Shown: positions 32,157-42,186 of the stretch, one piece after another | Position numbering within the stretch: the stretch's first letter is position 1 | Layout of the letters: every line of letters starts with the position of its first letter | Assembly: GCA_963969495.1 (NCBI GenBank) | Contig: OZ018323.1 | Coordinates: 67,770,460-67,834,459, forward strand | DNA length: 64,000 bases | Direction: 5' to 3' | Source of the DNA: Ceratothoa steindachneri | Lineage: Eukaryota > Arthropoda > Malacostraca > Isopoda > Cymothoidae | Position numbers and translations under genes: made by a program | Notes under the pieces: generated by a model | The model's input: the letters and a program-made list of their open reading frames with translations, nothing else | What the model was told of the DNA's origin: nothing | Database searches by the model: none

Positions 32157-35090
32157 ATGCGTTATAGGGGGACTAATGCACAAGTGAATGAGCAGATAAC
32201 TAGGAATAAAAAAGCACAATGCAATGAAGATGGGAATAATAAAAAAAACTTAAAAATATACTACACAAATGGTCGGAGTATAAGGAATAAGATAGATCTC
32301 TTAAGAGCGTTAGCAAGTGAAGAGAATTTTGATATAATTGCAATAACAGAGTCATGGCTTGATTTGGCAGGTAATCACTTTAAACCTGAGGTTGAGATTG
32401 AGGGCTTTAACATGTTCCATACAGATAGGAATAGGAAGAGAGGAGGAGGGGTTATTATTTATATTAAAGATAATCTCCAGTGTTGTGTAAACAGTACAAT
32501 TAAATTAGATGATAACACAGAGTCATTATGGCTAAATGTAAAGGAAGGTAAAAACAAGCTTGTCTTAGGATTATTATACAGACCACCAAATCTTAGTAAG
32601 GAAGCTTCAAATCTTCTGTGGCAGGAGATTGAACGGGCATGTAGAAGTAAGCATGTGTGTATAATGGGCGATTTTAATTACAGAAATATAGACTGGGAAG
32701 CTCTTGTGGGTGATCAGGAGGCTGAGGAATTTTTGAATGTTGTCCAAGATAATTTTCTGAGGCAGATTATTAACGAACCCACTAGAGGTAATAATATACT
32801 GGATTTAGTTCTGACAAATAGGGAAGAAGTTATTAAGGATACTGAGATTGGAGGAAATTTGGGTAATAGTGACCATTGTGAAATTAGATTCAAGATGAAA
32901 TGGAATGGTATTGATAGTAGCATGAACAATTTTAAAATTCCTGACTTTAGAAGAGCAAATTATAATGGGCTCAGGACTTACCTGGAGGCAGTTGTACAGA
33001 AAGCAGGCAATGAAATCAATTCAGGAATAGATTCAATGATATCAGTTAGTGGAGACAATAATCACCAGGAGGAAGAGATTACAATTGAAGAGGAGTATGA
33101 AAGAATAATTGAGCAATTAATTACAGGTCAGATGATTAACATTCCATATAAGGAGATTAGGACTAAAAATAATGACCCAAAATGGATGACAGATAAAATT
33201 AAGCATTATATTGGCATTAAAAAGGGCATTTATAGGAAAATAAAAAATGGGGAGGATCACTTAAGGCAGAGATATAATGAACTAGCAAGAGATGTTAAAA
33301 AGTTAGTTAGAGTAGCAAGGAGAAATTATGAAATTAAAGTGGCAAATAGGGCAAAGGAAGATCCTAAAAGTTTTTATCAATTATACAAAACTAAGGTTAG
33401 AGATAAAATAGGCCCACTTATAGATTCCAATGGAGAATTAGTGAGTGATAGGGACTCAATGGCTGGAATGATAAATGAATTTTTTCTCTCAGTATTTACA
33501 CAGGAGGATACTCTAAATATACCTGAGGTGTCAATGATCTTTCGGGGTAATGATGAAGAGAAATTAAAGGATATATTGATCACAAAGGAGATAGTGACAA
33601 AGGAAATTGATAAAATCAAAAGTAGTAAAGCACCCGGTCCTGATGAGCTCTTTCCTAGAATTTTGAAAGAATGTAAGGATGTGTTAAGTGAGCCCCTAGC
33701 ATGCATCTTTAGAAAATCATTGGAGAGTGGCATTGTGCCAGTGGCATGGAAGAAAGCCAATGTGATACCTATATTTAAGAAAGGGGATAAAACAAATATG
33801 TCTAATTACAGACCAGTAAGTTTGACATCAGTGGTAGGGAAAATGATGGAATCTATTATAGCAAGGAATATTAGAGATCACTTGGATAAGCATAAGTTGA
33901 TAAAAGAATCACAGCATGGCTTTAGTAAGGGTAAATCCTGTCTGACTAATTTGCTGTCTTTTTATAGTAAGGTGTATGAAGCAGCAGATAATGATGAAAA
34001 CTATGATATTTTATACTTGGACTTTAGTAAGGCTTTTGATCGAGTGCCACACTTACGACTTCTGAGCAAAGTTAAAGCACACGGGATCGATGGCAGTATA
34101 TTTAGGTGGATTCAGTCATGGCTTGGTGACAGACAGCAAAGAGTTAGTATAGATGGAGTTAAATCTGAGTGGGGGTGTGTTAGCAGTGGAGTTCCTCAAG
34201 GATCTGTTTTGGGTCCCTTGCTATTCTTAATTTATATTAATGATCTTGACATAGGTATAAGTAGTGACCTGAGTAAATTTGCTGATGATACTAAGCTAGG
34301 TAGGGCCATTAGGGCTGATTCTGATGCTGTTGTAATGCAGGAGGAATTGACCATTCTGTCCAATTGGGCCGAGAAATGGCAAATGAAGTTTAACATAGAC
34401 AAATGTAGGGTACTTAGTATAGGTAGAAATAATCCATTGAATAGTTATAAATTAAATGGGAGAATTTTAGGGAGGACTGATTGTGAGAGAGACTTGGGTA
34501 TTTTGGTAAGTTCAGACCTTCGTCCTAGAAAGCAATGTCTAAATGCTAAGAATAAAGCTAATAGGATATTGGGATTCATTAGGAGGAGTGTAAGCAATAA
34601 GAGTGCTGAAGTCATTCTAAAACTGTATCTGGCGCTAGTTAGGCCTCATCTAGACTATGCAGTACAATTTTGGTCACCATATTATAGGAAGGATATTGAT
34701 TTGCTTGAGTCTGTGCAGAGAAGGATGACAAAGATGATTGGTGGGCTAAGGAACTTACCCTATGGTGAAAGGCTCAGAAAACTAAATCTACATACATTGG
34801 AAAGGAGAAGAGTCAGAGGGGAATTGATTGAAGTCTTCAAATGGGTAAAAGGATATAATAAAGGGGATCTGGGTAAGGTTCTTATACTTAGTGAACATGA
34901 CAGGACACGTAGCAATGGGTTTAAGCTTGATAAGTATAGGTTTAGGAAGGAGATTGGGAGGAATTGGTTTACAAATCGTGTGGTAGATGAATGGAATAGG
35001 CTCACTAGACATGTGATAGAAGCCTCCTCTCTGGGTAGTTTTAAGAATAGATTAGATAAATATATGGATGAAGCTGCTAGATGGGACTGA
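32157..35090 (+). CDS. CR1 ORF2: APE endonuclease and reverse transcriptase
   Basis: 977 residues, uninterrupted. The endonuclease (about 31-240) has YTNGRSI (Asn38), ITESWL (Glu65), RPP, MGDFNYRNIDW and GNSDHCEIRF, the full APE-type active site. The reverse transcriptase (about 480-800) has KKANVIPIFKKGDK, NYRPVSLTSVVGKMME, ESQHGFSKGKSCLTNL, DILYLDFSKAFDRVPH (Asp622), SSGVPQGSVLGPLLF and KFADDTKLG (FADD 708-711). The C-terminal region (to 977) has RPHLDYAVQFWSPYYRKDID, ESVQRRMTKMI, ERRRVRGELIEVFK and NRVVDEWNRL. The length is typical of CR1 ORF2. It would nick target DNA and prime cDNA synthesis. Long antisense frames on the minus strand are shadows. Confidence 0.92.
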   Translation: MRYRGTNAQVNEQITRNKKAQCNEDGNNKKNLKIYYTNGRSIRNKIDLLRALASEENFDIIAITESWLDLAGNHFKPEVEIEGFNMFHTDRNRKRGGGVIIYIKDNLQCCVNSTIKLDDNTESLWLNVKEGKNKLVLGLLYRPPNLSKEASNLLWQEIERACRSKHVCIMGDFNYRNIDWEALVGDQEAEEFLNVVQDNFLRQIINEPTRGNNILDLVLTNREEVIKDTEIGGNLGNSDHCEIRFKMKWNGIDSSMNNFKIPDFRRANYNGLRTYLEAVVQKAGNEINSGIDSMISVSGDNNHQEEEITIEEEYERIIEQLITGQMINIPYKEIRTKNNDPKWMTDKIKHYIGIKKGIYRKIKNGEDHLRQRYNELARDVKKLVRVARRNYEIKVANRAKEDPKSFYQLYKTKVRDKIGPLIDSNGELVSDRDSMAGMINEFFLSVFTQEDTLNIPEVSMIFRGNDEEKLKDILITKEIVTKEIDKIKSSKAPGPDELFPRILKECKDVLSEPLACIFRKSLESGIVPVAWKKANVIPIFKKGDKTNMSNYRPVSLTSVVGKMMESIIARNIRDHLDKHKLIKESQHGFSKGKSCLTNLLSFYSKVYEAADNDENYDILYLDFSKAFDRVPHLRLLSKVKAHGIDGSIFRWIQSWLGDRQQRVSIDGVKSEWGCVSSGVPQGSVLGPLLFLIYINDLDIGISSDLSKFADDTKLGRAIRADSDAVVMQEELTILSNWAEKWQMKFNIDKCRVLSIGRNNPLNSYKLNGRILGRTDCERDLGILVSSDLRPRKQCLNAKNKANRILGFIRRSVSNKSAEVILKLYLALVRPHLDYAVQFWSPYYRKDIDLLESVQRRMTKMIGGLRNLPYGERLRKLNLHTLERRRVRGELIEVFKWVKGYNKGDLGKVLILSEHDRTRSNGFKLDKYRFRKEIGRNWFTNRVVDEWNRLTRHVIEASSLGSFKNRLDKYMDEAARWD

Positions 35091-35351
35091 CTTTTTTTTA
35101 TGTACATATGTATATATTTTTCTAAGGAGTGGGGAGATTATATTTTGCGGTTGCATGAATGGACATAATCCTCTGGATGCATTTTATGTATATTGTAGAT
35201 TAGATCTGACGAACTCCTGTAAAGGGTGACAATGTTGATTACTTTTCTCTGGTAAGAAATCTTTTGTGTGTTGACTGGAACAGGAGCTGCCAAGTGTAGG
35301 CCATGAATGGTCTTTTGCAGTCTCCTTCTTTTCTTATGTTCTTATGTTCTT

Positions 35352-36294
35352 AACCTAGTACCCTATTTGCTCTATTTTTTGCCTCGATACACTGCTTTGA
35401 AAATTTCAGTGACCTATCTACTACTACTCCTAAGTCCTTCTCATCTTCAACTGAATTAAGCCAATACCCATCCATCTCATAGCAAAATTCCCTATTATCT
35501 CTCCCCATGTTAATAACTTTGCATTTATTAAGGTTAAAAGTCATCTGCCACTTCTGAGCCCAAGCTAACAACTTATTCAAGTCACCCTGCACTTTAAAGC
35601 TACCCTCAACCTCTTTGACTACAGCTGCCAATTTAGTGTCATCAGCAAAAATTGACACTTTGCTATTTACACCTTGTCCAAGATCATTTACATAGTATAT
35701 AAATAATAAAGGGCCTAAAACTGATCCCTGAGGTACGCCACTAATAACATTCCTCCACTCTGACCTCACTCCATTCAGTACAACTCTCTGTTTCCTATTT
35801 TTCAGCCATTCAGTTATCCAATTTAAAACGTTCCCACATATCCCATGCAGCTTTAATTTATAAACTAGTCTTCTATGTGGAACCTTATCAAAAGCTTTGC
35901 TGAAATCTAAGTAGATCACATCAACTTTCTCACCCCTATCTAATTCTTTAGTTACATAATCCATAAAATCCAGTAAATTAGTTAAACACGATCTACCTTT
36001 TCTAAAACCATGCTGAGCATCATTAATTAACCTGCTACTCTCTAGATGATCAGAAATTCCCTTCTTAACCATCTTCTCAAGAATTTTACAGACTATAGAA
36101 GTTAAGCTTACCGGTCTAAAGTTATTTGGATCCTCTTTGCTTCCCTTTTTAAAAATTGGCACTACATTTTGCCAATTTCCAATCATTCAGTATTTCTCCA
36201 GACTCTAGTGATCTAATAAATATCTTCTCAAGAGCTACTGCAATACTTTCTACACCTTCTTTGAGTATCCTAGAGTATGGCCGGATCTGAGTCA
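35352..36294 (-). pseudogene. Older LINE split by CR1: RT core half
   Basis: The minus-strand frame 36186-35352 contains PIFKKGSKEDPNNFRPVSLT, AQHGFRKGRSCLTNLLDFMD, KVDVIYLDFSKAFDKVPHRR, ISGVPQGSVLGPLLFIYYVN and VSIFADDTKLAA: RT motifs A, B and C are intact. Upstream, a frameshift near 36180 connects to IRPYSRILKEGVESIAVALE and SLESGEILNDWKLAK (36290-36180). It is cut at 36295 by a MITE end and at 35351 by the CR1. The missing N-terminus and the frameshift make it inactive. Confidence 0.88.
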
Positions 36295-36650
36295 GGTAAA
36301 TATGTAGATTGGTGGTGCGAATGATGGGACGTAAACTATTTCGTCTCTGTTCCAATATGGGGGTAAATACTGCCACAAGAGGCAGTAACTGCAAGCAATG
36401 CACATCAATTCCGGAGAGCAGCACTCTCAGCCATCTGACAGATGCTGCCTCCACCCACCCTCAAGTGCCTGTAGAACCCGGGCACACCAAAGCTTGTTTT
36501 CCTGGAAAGTGGACACCGCTTTTTGACATTATAAAACTCAAGGGGGACCCCCCTACAATGATCCTGAGTTTCAATTAATTGGGAGGGGGGGTCTGGGGGC
36601 ATAGCCCTCCAGTATATAATCATAATTTTTTATAGAATAATGTTCTAACA
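36295..36650. mobile_element. MITE copy 4, partial
   Basis: Starts GGTAAATATGTAGATTGGTG at 36295, exactly where the LINE homology ends, then GATGGGACGTA, CAATGATCCTGAGTTTCAAT, GGGGTCTGGGGGCATAGCCC and a TTATAGAATAATGTTCTAAC end. The second TIR and target duplication are not found. The middle (36365-36530) is sequence not seen in the other copies. Homology to copy 3 may continue faintly to 36700. Confidence 0.75.
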
Positions 36651-36814
36651 TTTAAAGAACTAGGACTCATACGCACATGAATATTCAGGCAAATGCTATA
36701 TAGTGTATATCAAAGATATATTCTAATTAAGGTAGGCAAATTTGTAATTATATGATAAAAAATTGATTGGCTGCCATCTTATAAGCCACATTGTTAATTA
36801 TAATCACATCATAG

Positions 36815-37800
36815 TTGTATTATGAAATGGATGGGCATTGGCTGAGCTCAGTAGAGGATGAGAAAGATCTAGGAGTAGTAATAGATAAGTCATTAAGGTT
36901 TTCTAAGCAGTGTATTGAAGCAAGAAATAGGGCAAATAGAGTGCTGGGTTTCATTAAGGGAAATGTCAGTTACAAAAGTAAGGAGGTTATTCTTAAACTC
37001 TATAACTCTTATGTTAGGCCACATCTAGAGTACTGTATACAGGCATGGTCCCCACATTTTAGACACGATATTAACCTTCTCGAGTCAGTGCAACGGAGGG
37101 CAACAAAGATTATTCCTTCCCTGAGGCACCTTGAATATATAGATAGACTGAGGGTATTAAATATGTTCTCGTTCGAAAGGAGGTGTGTGAGAGGGGATAT
37201 GATTGAGCTCTTTAAAATTTTTTCTGGGATAGGTAAATTGGATGTTAGCAAGTTTTGGGAGTAAGATGATGGAAATCGGACTAGAGGTCACCACTTGAAA
37301 ATTAAAAAGCAAGGGTGTAGGTTGGATTTAAGAAAATATTTTTTCACCAATAGAGTGGTAGACTTCTGGAACAAATTGCCGCGGAGGGTAGTAGGTAGTC
37401 CAAATTTAAATGTATTTAAGAGTAGGTTGGATGAATTTATGGGGAGGGAAGGTTAGGTTGTGATGGTTCCTAAGTTTTGTATATATTAATATTGTTTGTA
37501 TATATCTATAGCTGCATGATTTAGTTCTTGACAAGCCTTGATTGGTGATACCTTTGTTTGTAGATGCAATCCTCTGGATGTAGTTTTCTTGGGAGTTGGG
37601 ATGCCTTAAAAAGAGGCCGTTTCACTCGGATGACCTATGATGGGCCCTTGTGGCTTTTGTCATCTGTTATATTATATTGGGGACTTTGATTTTGTCTTTC
37701 CCTGGTGATGGTGCTTTTTGTGGGTGGGTTTTGACGGATGCGGATGACCTTTGATAGGCCCTTGTGGCTTTTGTCATCCGTAAAAATTATGTTATGTTAT
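36815..37800 (+). pseudogene. 5'-truncated LINE, TTATG-tailed family (copy 9)
   Basis: Open frame 36815-37262, then continuing after a single stop at 37261-37263: YEMDGHWLSSVEDEKDLGVV, FSKQCIEARNRANRVLGFIK, RPHLEYCIQAWSPHFRHDIN, then GNRTRGHHLKIKKQGCRLDL and VVDFWNKLPRRVV, ending near 37455 (EFMGREG). The 3'UTR (37456-37800) has hairpin module 1 (37628-37664), module 2 (37742-37779) and the (TTATG)n tail. This is the least decayed C-terminus of the family in the window and serves as reference for the others. 37801-38160 is unremarkable. Confidence 0.88.
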
Positions 37801-38159
37801 TATGTATTTTGAAGGGATTTTTTTTCTCAATTAGAATGAGGTAAAATTAAAGATCAGCTCCTGGCTGCCTTTTATTTTTTTCAAGCCCTAATGTATTGTA
37901 ACTCGTGTTTTGTTCAATATATTATCTATGTCTAAGTTAAAATTTGATGGTCCCATTTTGGGATAATTGTTTACTTTATGGGTGGATAATTTTGCACTTT
38001 TTTTGTGTTTGTCAGATATCCCACTGGCCAATCAGCAATCTGTATTAAACACCTGTCTAATGACATTTAGCAATCACCTTTTGCATTGAAATTTGATGTT
38101 AGGCTTTAAAATTAGGAATAGTATGAGTTATTTTTAAGTTGGGGTATGTGTGTGCAACC

Positions 38160-39406
38160 CTCCATAATTAAGTTGTCAAACTCGTCTTTTTGGCATTCCA
38201 GTCAGTAGATATGGTTTCAGTTTGGTGCGGAAAGTAGCTATTGCTTTCTTTTGATGTGAAAATAAACCGGCCAACAGCGCCCGGGGTTCTGCCTCCGGAA
38301 AGCATACGGCCATTCCTGTGAGTGTCTTCTGTTTGAAGAGGGCCCTCGTGTCTCCTCCGAGCTCGGCCTGGAGGGCATATTCCTTCAATGGAATTGCTGT
38401 AGACTCCAGGCCAACTTTGAAGGAGCTGCCGAGGCTCATCGTCCCATTCCCGGGTAGCTATTTGTGCTGGAGACCATGTTAGGCGCATGCCCCCTGCCTA
38501 CCTTCCTGGAGTATAAGGGTTTGCAACCCCACCACCCTGAGATAGGGGCTGGGTGAGAGGATGCGCGGTTTACACCCCCCATGATGTTTCTGTTCTTCTT
38601 TTCACTTTAGATACCTCCTTTCAGGCAGTGGCTGTGCAGCTTCACCTGGATAGGAGGTATACTATCATTTTTGCATACATTCCACTGTCAGCTGAATTTG
38701 ATGTGGGGGACTTCAGCCGCGTTGTGGCACAGTTGCCAAGGTCCTTTCTCTTGTTTGGAGATCTGAATGGCAGACATCCTCTCTGGGGGGATTACTCAAT
38801 TTATCCCAGGGGACAAGTGCTTGCCAATCTGATTGAAGAGCTTGAGATAGGTGTCCTAAATGTGGATGATTTTACATATCACTGCCCGAGAACCACTTCA
38901 TTTTTTTGCCTTGATCTATCTTGTGCTCTTCAGATGCACAGCCTGATTTTGATTGAGGGGTGGTCGATGACCTCCATGGTAGTGATCACTTTCCATTCAA
39001 ATATTTTCAGGGCAACTGCTACCTGAGAGCCCACCTCACTGGTGCTTGGCGCGGGTGCAGTGGCCTGCATTTCAGGAAATGACTGAATTCTCTATCTCAG
39101 AATGTCTGGCCATTTTGCACGCCGACCATTCCTGTGGTGGTCAGCCGAGTGTGAGATGGCCCTCAAACAGAAGCGTTATGCCTACATGCGCTATAAGCGG
39201 TGCCCGAATGATTTCACTGTTGCTGAATTTTGTCGGGCTAGGGCTAGGTTCCGGTATATTCCGAAGCATGCCCGCCGCTCTTCTTGGCATATATACGTGT
39301 CTTCACTTAATGGGAAAGTCCTCTAGCAGAGGTGTGGAGGCGAATCAAAAGGATTCAGAGCAAGTTCTCGCAGGACTTCCCTCCTATCCCATCTCCAGGA
39401 GAATGG
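38160..39406 (+). pseudogene. I-group LINE copy A, 5' part with endonuclease
   Basis: 38553-39026 is an open frame with SFQAVAVQLHLDRRYTIIFA, VAQLPRSFLLFGDLNGRHPL and WGDYS (the GDLN box of an APE endonuclease), and NVDDFTYHCPRTTSFFCLDL. After a frameshift, 39046-39406 encodes the pre-RT linker (RRPFLWWSAECEMALKQKRY, then KRIQSKFSQDFPPIPSPGEW). 38160-38550 is the region upstream of the endonuclease, probably the ORF1 end and interORF. It stops exactly at a 13-bp sequence TCCAGGAGAATGG (39394-39406) that reappears at 41153, where the element resumes. Confidence 0.8.
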
Positions 39407-41152
39407 TTGAGTCACACCGTTTCATTGGTCTTGTATCTGACCGACGTCTCACCTGGGAGGCTCATATTCACAGCCTTATGGTCTCTTGTACCCGCGCCAT
39501 GGACATTCTCCATCCGTGATGTTCAGCGCTTGGGGCACTGATAGGGCTACTGCCTTACTTTTTTATCGATCCTTTGTTCGCTCGAAGCTCGACTACAGAT
39601 GCGAGTTTTATGCATCCGCAGCCGAGCGTTTATTGGGGAAGGTGGATTCGATCCACCACACTGGCTTTCACCTTGTGACCGGTGCCTTCCGCACTTTCCC
39701 CATTGAGAGCCTGTTGGTCGATGCTGGGGAGATGCCACTCGCTCTGCGCCACGTGCAGTGCATCACTCGCCTGTACGCGCGAGCCCGGCGCCTCCCTCAG
39801 TCGCCAACAGCTCTCACCGCATCCGCAGCTGATCTCGATGGTGCCTATGCCGCCGAGAGACGCCAGTCATACCCTAAGCCCTTTGGGTTTAGGGCCAGGA
39901 AACTCCTTCGATTGGTAGATATAGCTCTCGGGCCGGTGGCGCCCCTGGTTCTGCCCAGGACGCCACCCTGGAGGGTACCACATTTGGCTATTTGTCGCCA
40001 CGCCTCTGCTCCCAAAGCTTGTACTGCGCCGGGAGTATTGCGTTCGACCTTTTTGGAGCACACATCGTGTCACGCTGAAACCGTGCCAGTGTATACGGAT
40101 GGCTCCAAGTCCCAAGAGGGGGTCGGCTTCCACACCATATCCCCTCTGTTTGAAGTCAGTGGGGCTCTATCAGGCGCTGCGTCTGTCTTCATGGCCGAGC
40201 TGGTGGCAATACACCACTCGGTACGGGAGATTACACGACGTGCCCGGTTCGGAGACCGGATTGTGATCCATAGCGACTCACAAAGTGCCCTGAATGATCT
40301 TGAGGCATTGGAATCTCCGCATCCCCTGGTTTGCGATATCCGTGATGCCACGGTTTTGGCGAGCCGGGCAGATGTCGAGATTATCTTCTGCTGGGTTCCT
40401 GGACATGTAGGAATTGCGGGGAATGAGCGTGCCAAAGAGTCCGCGAGGACTCTGTGACCGGACCAGCGTTTCGCTCTTCCTCACACTGACTACATGGCAG
40501 GAATACGGGCAGCTCTTCGGACGGCTCGGCAAAGAAGATGGGAGACGGTCGAAGGGAACCTAAAGTTGCGTGCCATTGCGTCGCGACTGTTCCCATGGAC
40601 CTATCCCCCAATGCCGCGGCGGCTTCAGGCTGCTTTCTGTCGTCTCCGAATCAGACACTCTCGTGTGATGCATCGCTATTTGATGGAGCGCTCGCCAGCG
40701 CCCAAATGCAACGACTGCGTCATCCCCCAGACTGTTCGGCACATTCTTGTTGAATGTCCCAGTCTGGGTGATCTTCGCGCACGATACCTGTCCCGGTACC
40801 GGGATGGGCGGGGTTGCTACCGCCTGTCCCTTGTACTCGGGACAGATTTGTGCACATTGACTTGTGGACTTGTTCACCTCTTGGGGGAGGCCGGCCTTCT
40901 CCCTATTATTTAAGCAAGGTTTGTTTGTTTTTCTGTTTTTTTGTTTTTTGTTTTTTTTCCTTTAGTTGCATGCTCCTGCGCCGGGGGTACCTCTCCCCGA
41001 CGCACCAGCTTGCTTCCTTTCCCCCTTTTTGGGTGTTGTTTTTTTTTCTCTTTAATTTTATGTTAAAGTAGCCTAGAACTAGGCCAGTTTTAATACGGCA
41101 ACTAATGCCCAAGTAGGCAGTCGCCAGATGAGCTCTTAAAAAAAAAAAAAAA
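39407..41152 (+). pseudogene. I-group LINE copy B, nested in copy A
   Basis: A 5'-truncated copy of the same family. It begins in the RT C-terminal region (HRFIGLVSDRRLTWEAHIHS near 39420), then frame 39486-40457 with TALLFYRSFVRSKLDYRCEF and an RNase H: VYTDGSKSQEGVGFH, FMAELVAIHHSVREI, RIVIHSDSQSALNDLEAL and CWVPGHVGIAGNERA. A stop follows at 40455, then 40494-40913 with HRYLMERSPAPKCNDCVIPQ and TVRHILVECPSLGD, the C-terminal CCHC-like motif. The 3'UTR ends CAGTCGCCAGATGAGCTCTT plus poly(A) (41137-41152). Flanked by the direct repeat TCCAGGAGAATGG (39394-39406, 41153-41165). Confidence 0.88.
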
Positions 41153-41328
41153 TCCAGGAGAATGGGACCGCAATCTTGGACCCCGCGTTTGTGGCAGAAT
41201 CCTTTGCGACCGCATTCTCTAGTCAGGATGCTGCTCCACCAGCATTCAATGCACGTCGTGATGTTGTGGAGGCCGCCGACTGGACTTTACCTCCAGAAGC
41301 GGATAACCCTTCAACGACAGGTTTACTG
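41153..41328 (+). pseudogene. I-group LINE copy A, middle piece
   Basis: Resumes at TCCAGGAGAATGGGACCGCA and matches copy C 52569-52751 (SDPASVAESFATAFS.., AFNARRD). It is interrupted at TTTACTG (41328) by an unrelated insertion and continues at 42187. Confidence 0.85.
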
Positions 41329-42186
41329 ATTGTCACAAACTGGGGTCAGGTGACATGCCCATATTCTTTAACCCAAAAAGATTATAGCCAAGCATAGAAG
41401 ATGCGTCGACTTAAAACCAAAAAACTTTATTTACAAATGTTTAATAAATGAATTGGCTTGAAAATGCCGATATATTCAAAGACTAAATTATCATAGAAAG
41501 AACCTAAAAATTAATTACAACTTTGATAGGTCGAGCTAAGGAATGGCCTTCTGTAATATGTAAAAATATTTAGAGTATGGAAGACACAAGGACAAATATG
41601 TACACAAAAATAACGCATGTATGATATTCCTATCTATGAGACCACAGAGAAAGAAGGTTGAGCCACAGAGGGAAGCACTCACCGGTAACGTAACTACAAT
41701 GTACCTACGCGCAATGACCGACCATATATATATATATATATATGAAGGCTTATACAAAAATAAAGGGGCACTCATGACCACCAATATTAGGCCTAGTATG
41801 GGCCACACAAAAACAAGGACACCACACACGGTTGTCCTACCAAAGATGCACGAGAGGCACAACACTCGCTGTAAACCTGCCCTAAAGTACAAAAGGGGTA
41901 CAACTCTTCCGGTTGTCTTACACTAAGTCAATCAATCACAATAATCTTAACTCGGGGTAACCTTAACTCACGGTAACCCTAACTCGCGACAAAAACGCAA
42001 TAATCTTAATCCAATTTAATATTCAATAAAATAATTAGGAGGGAAAGTGGCCAATCAAAGCAACAAAAATTCTAGAATTCCTTTGGATGACGTGTCAGCC
42101 TCAATTAAGCGAATGTAGGTCCCACGATATCATGTCACAGCCGTCGTCAGAAAATAAGGGCAAATTATCAGATATTACGTGTGTGA
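41329..42186. mobile_element. Unclassified 858-bp insertion in copy A
   Basis: It splits copy A between TTTACTG and ACTGTGAGTGAG and is flanked by a 5-bp duplication TACTG (41324-41328, 42187-42191). Ends ATTGTCACA and TGTGTGA are weakly inverted. On the minus strand there is an AATAAAG signal about 100 bp before the TTTGTGACAAT end, as in an LTR, but the canonical TG..CA ends are not both present. It contains a short (TA)n at 41728. The frames at 41536-41926 have no recognised domain. It is a possible antisense solo LTR or a DNA transposon derivative. Confidence 0.65.

Larger units (their letters stand above)
30815..35351 (+). mobile_element. Full-length CR1-clade LINE
   Basis: A 4.54-kb element: about 224-bp 5'UTR, ORF1 (31039-32058), 98-bp spacer, ORF2 (32157-35090) and about 260-bp 3'UTR ending in 2.6 units of TTCTTATG (35331-35351). 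Octameric 3' repeats are a CR1 hallmark. Both ORFs are open with catalytic residues in place. It interrupts a minus-strand TTATG-tailed LINE between 30814 and 35352 with no target duplication and a deletion of about 5 bp. The exact 5' end is inferred from where homology to the interrupted LINE stops. Confidence 0.88.

Noticed and set aside
33377..33760. Minus-strand frames of 70-130 codons opposite CR1 ORF1 and ORF2
   Set aside because: They are exact antisense shadows of an intact coding region and show no domain.
39046..39541. A single fused protein joining pre-RT linker and RT C-terminus across 39406
   Set aside because: The continuity is accidental: a nested LINE insertion with a 13-bp target duplication creates the junction.
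41940..42000. Telomere-like TAACCCTAACTC stretch
   Set aside because: Only a few irregular GGTAACC/CTTAACTC units within an interspersed insertion; not a tandem telomeric array.
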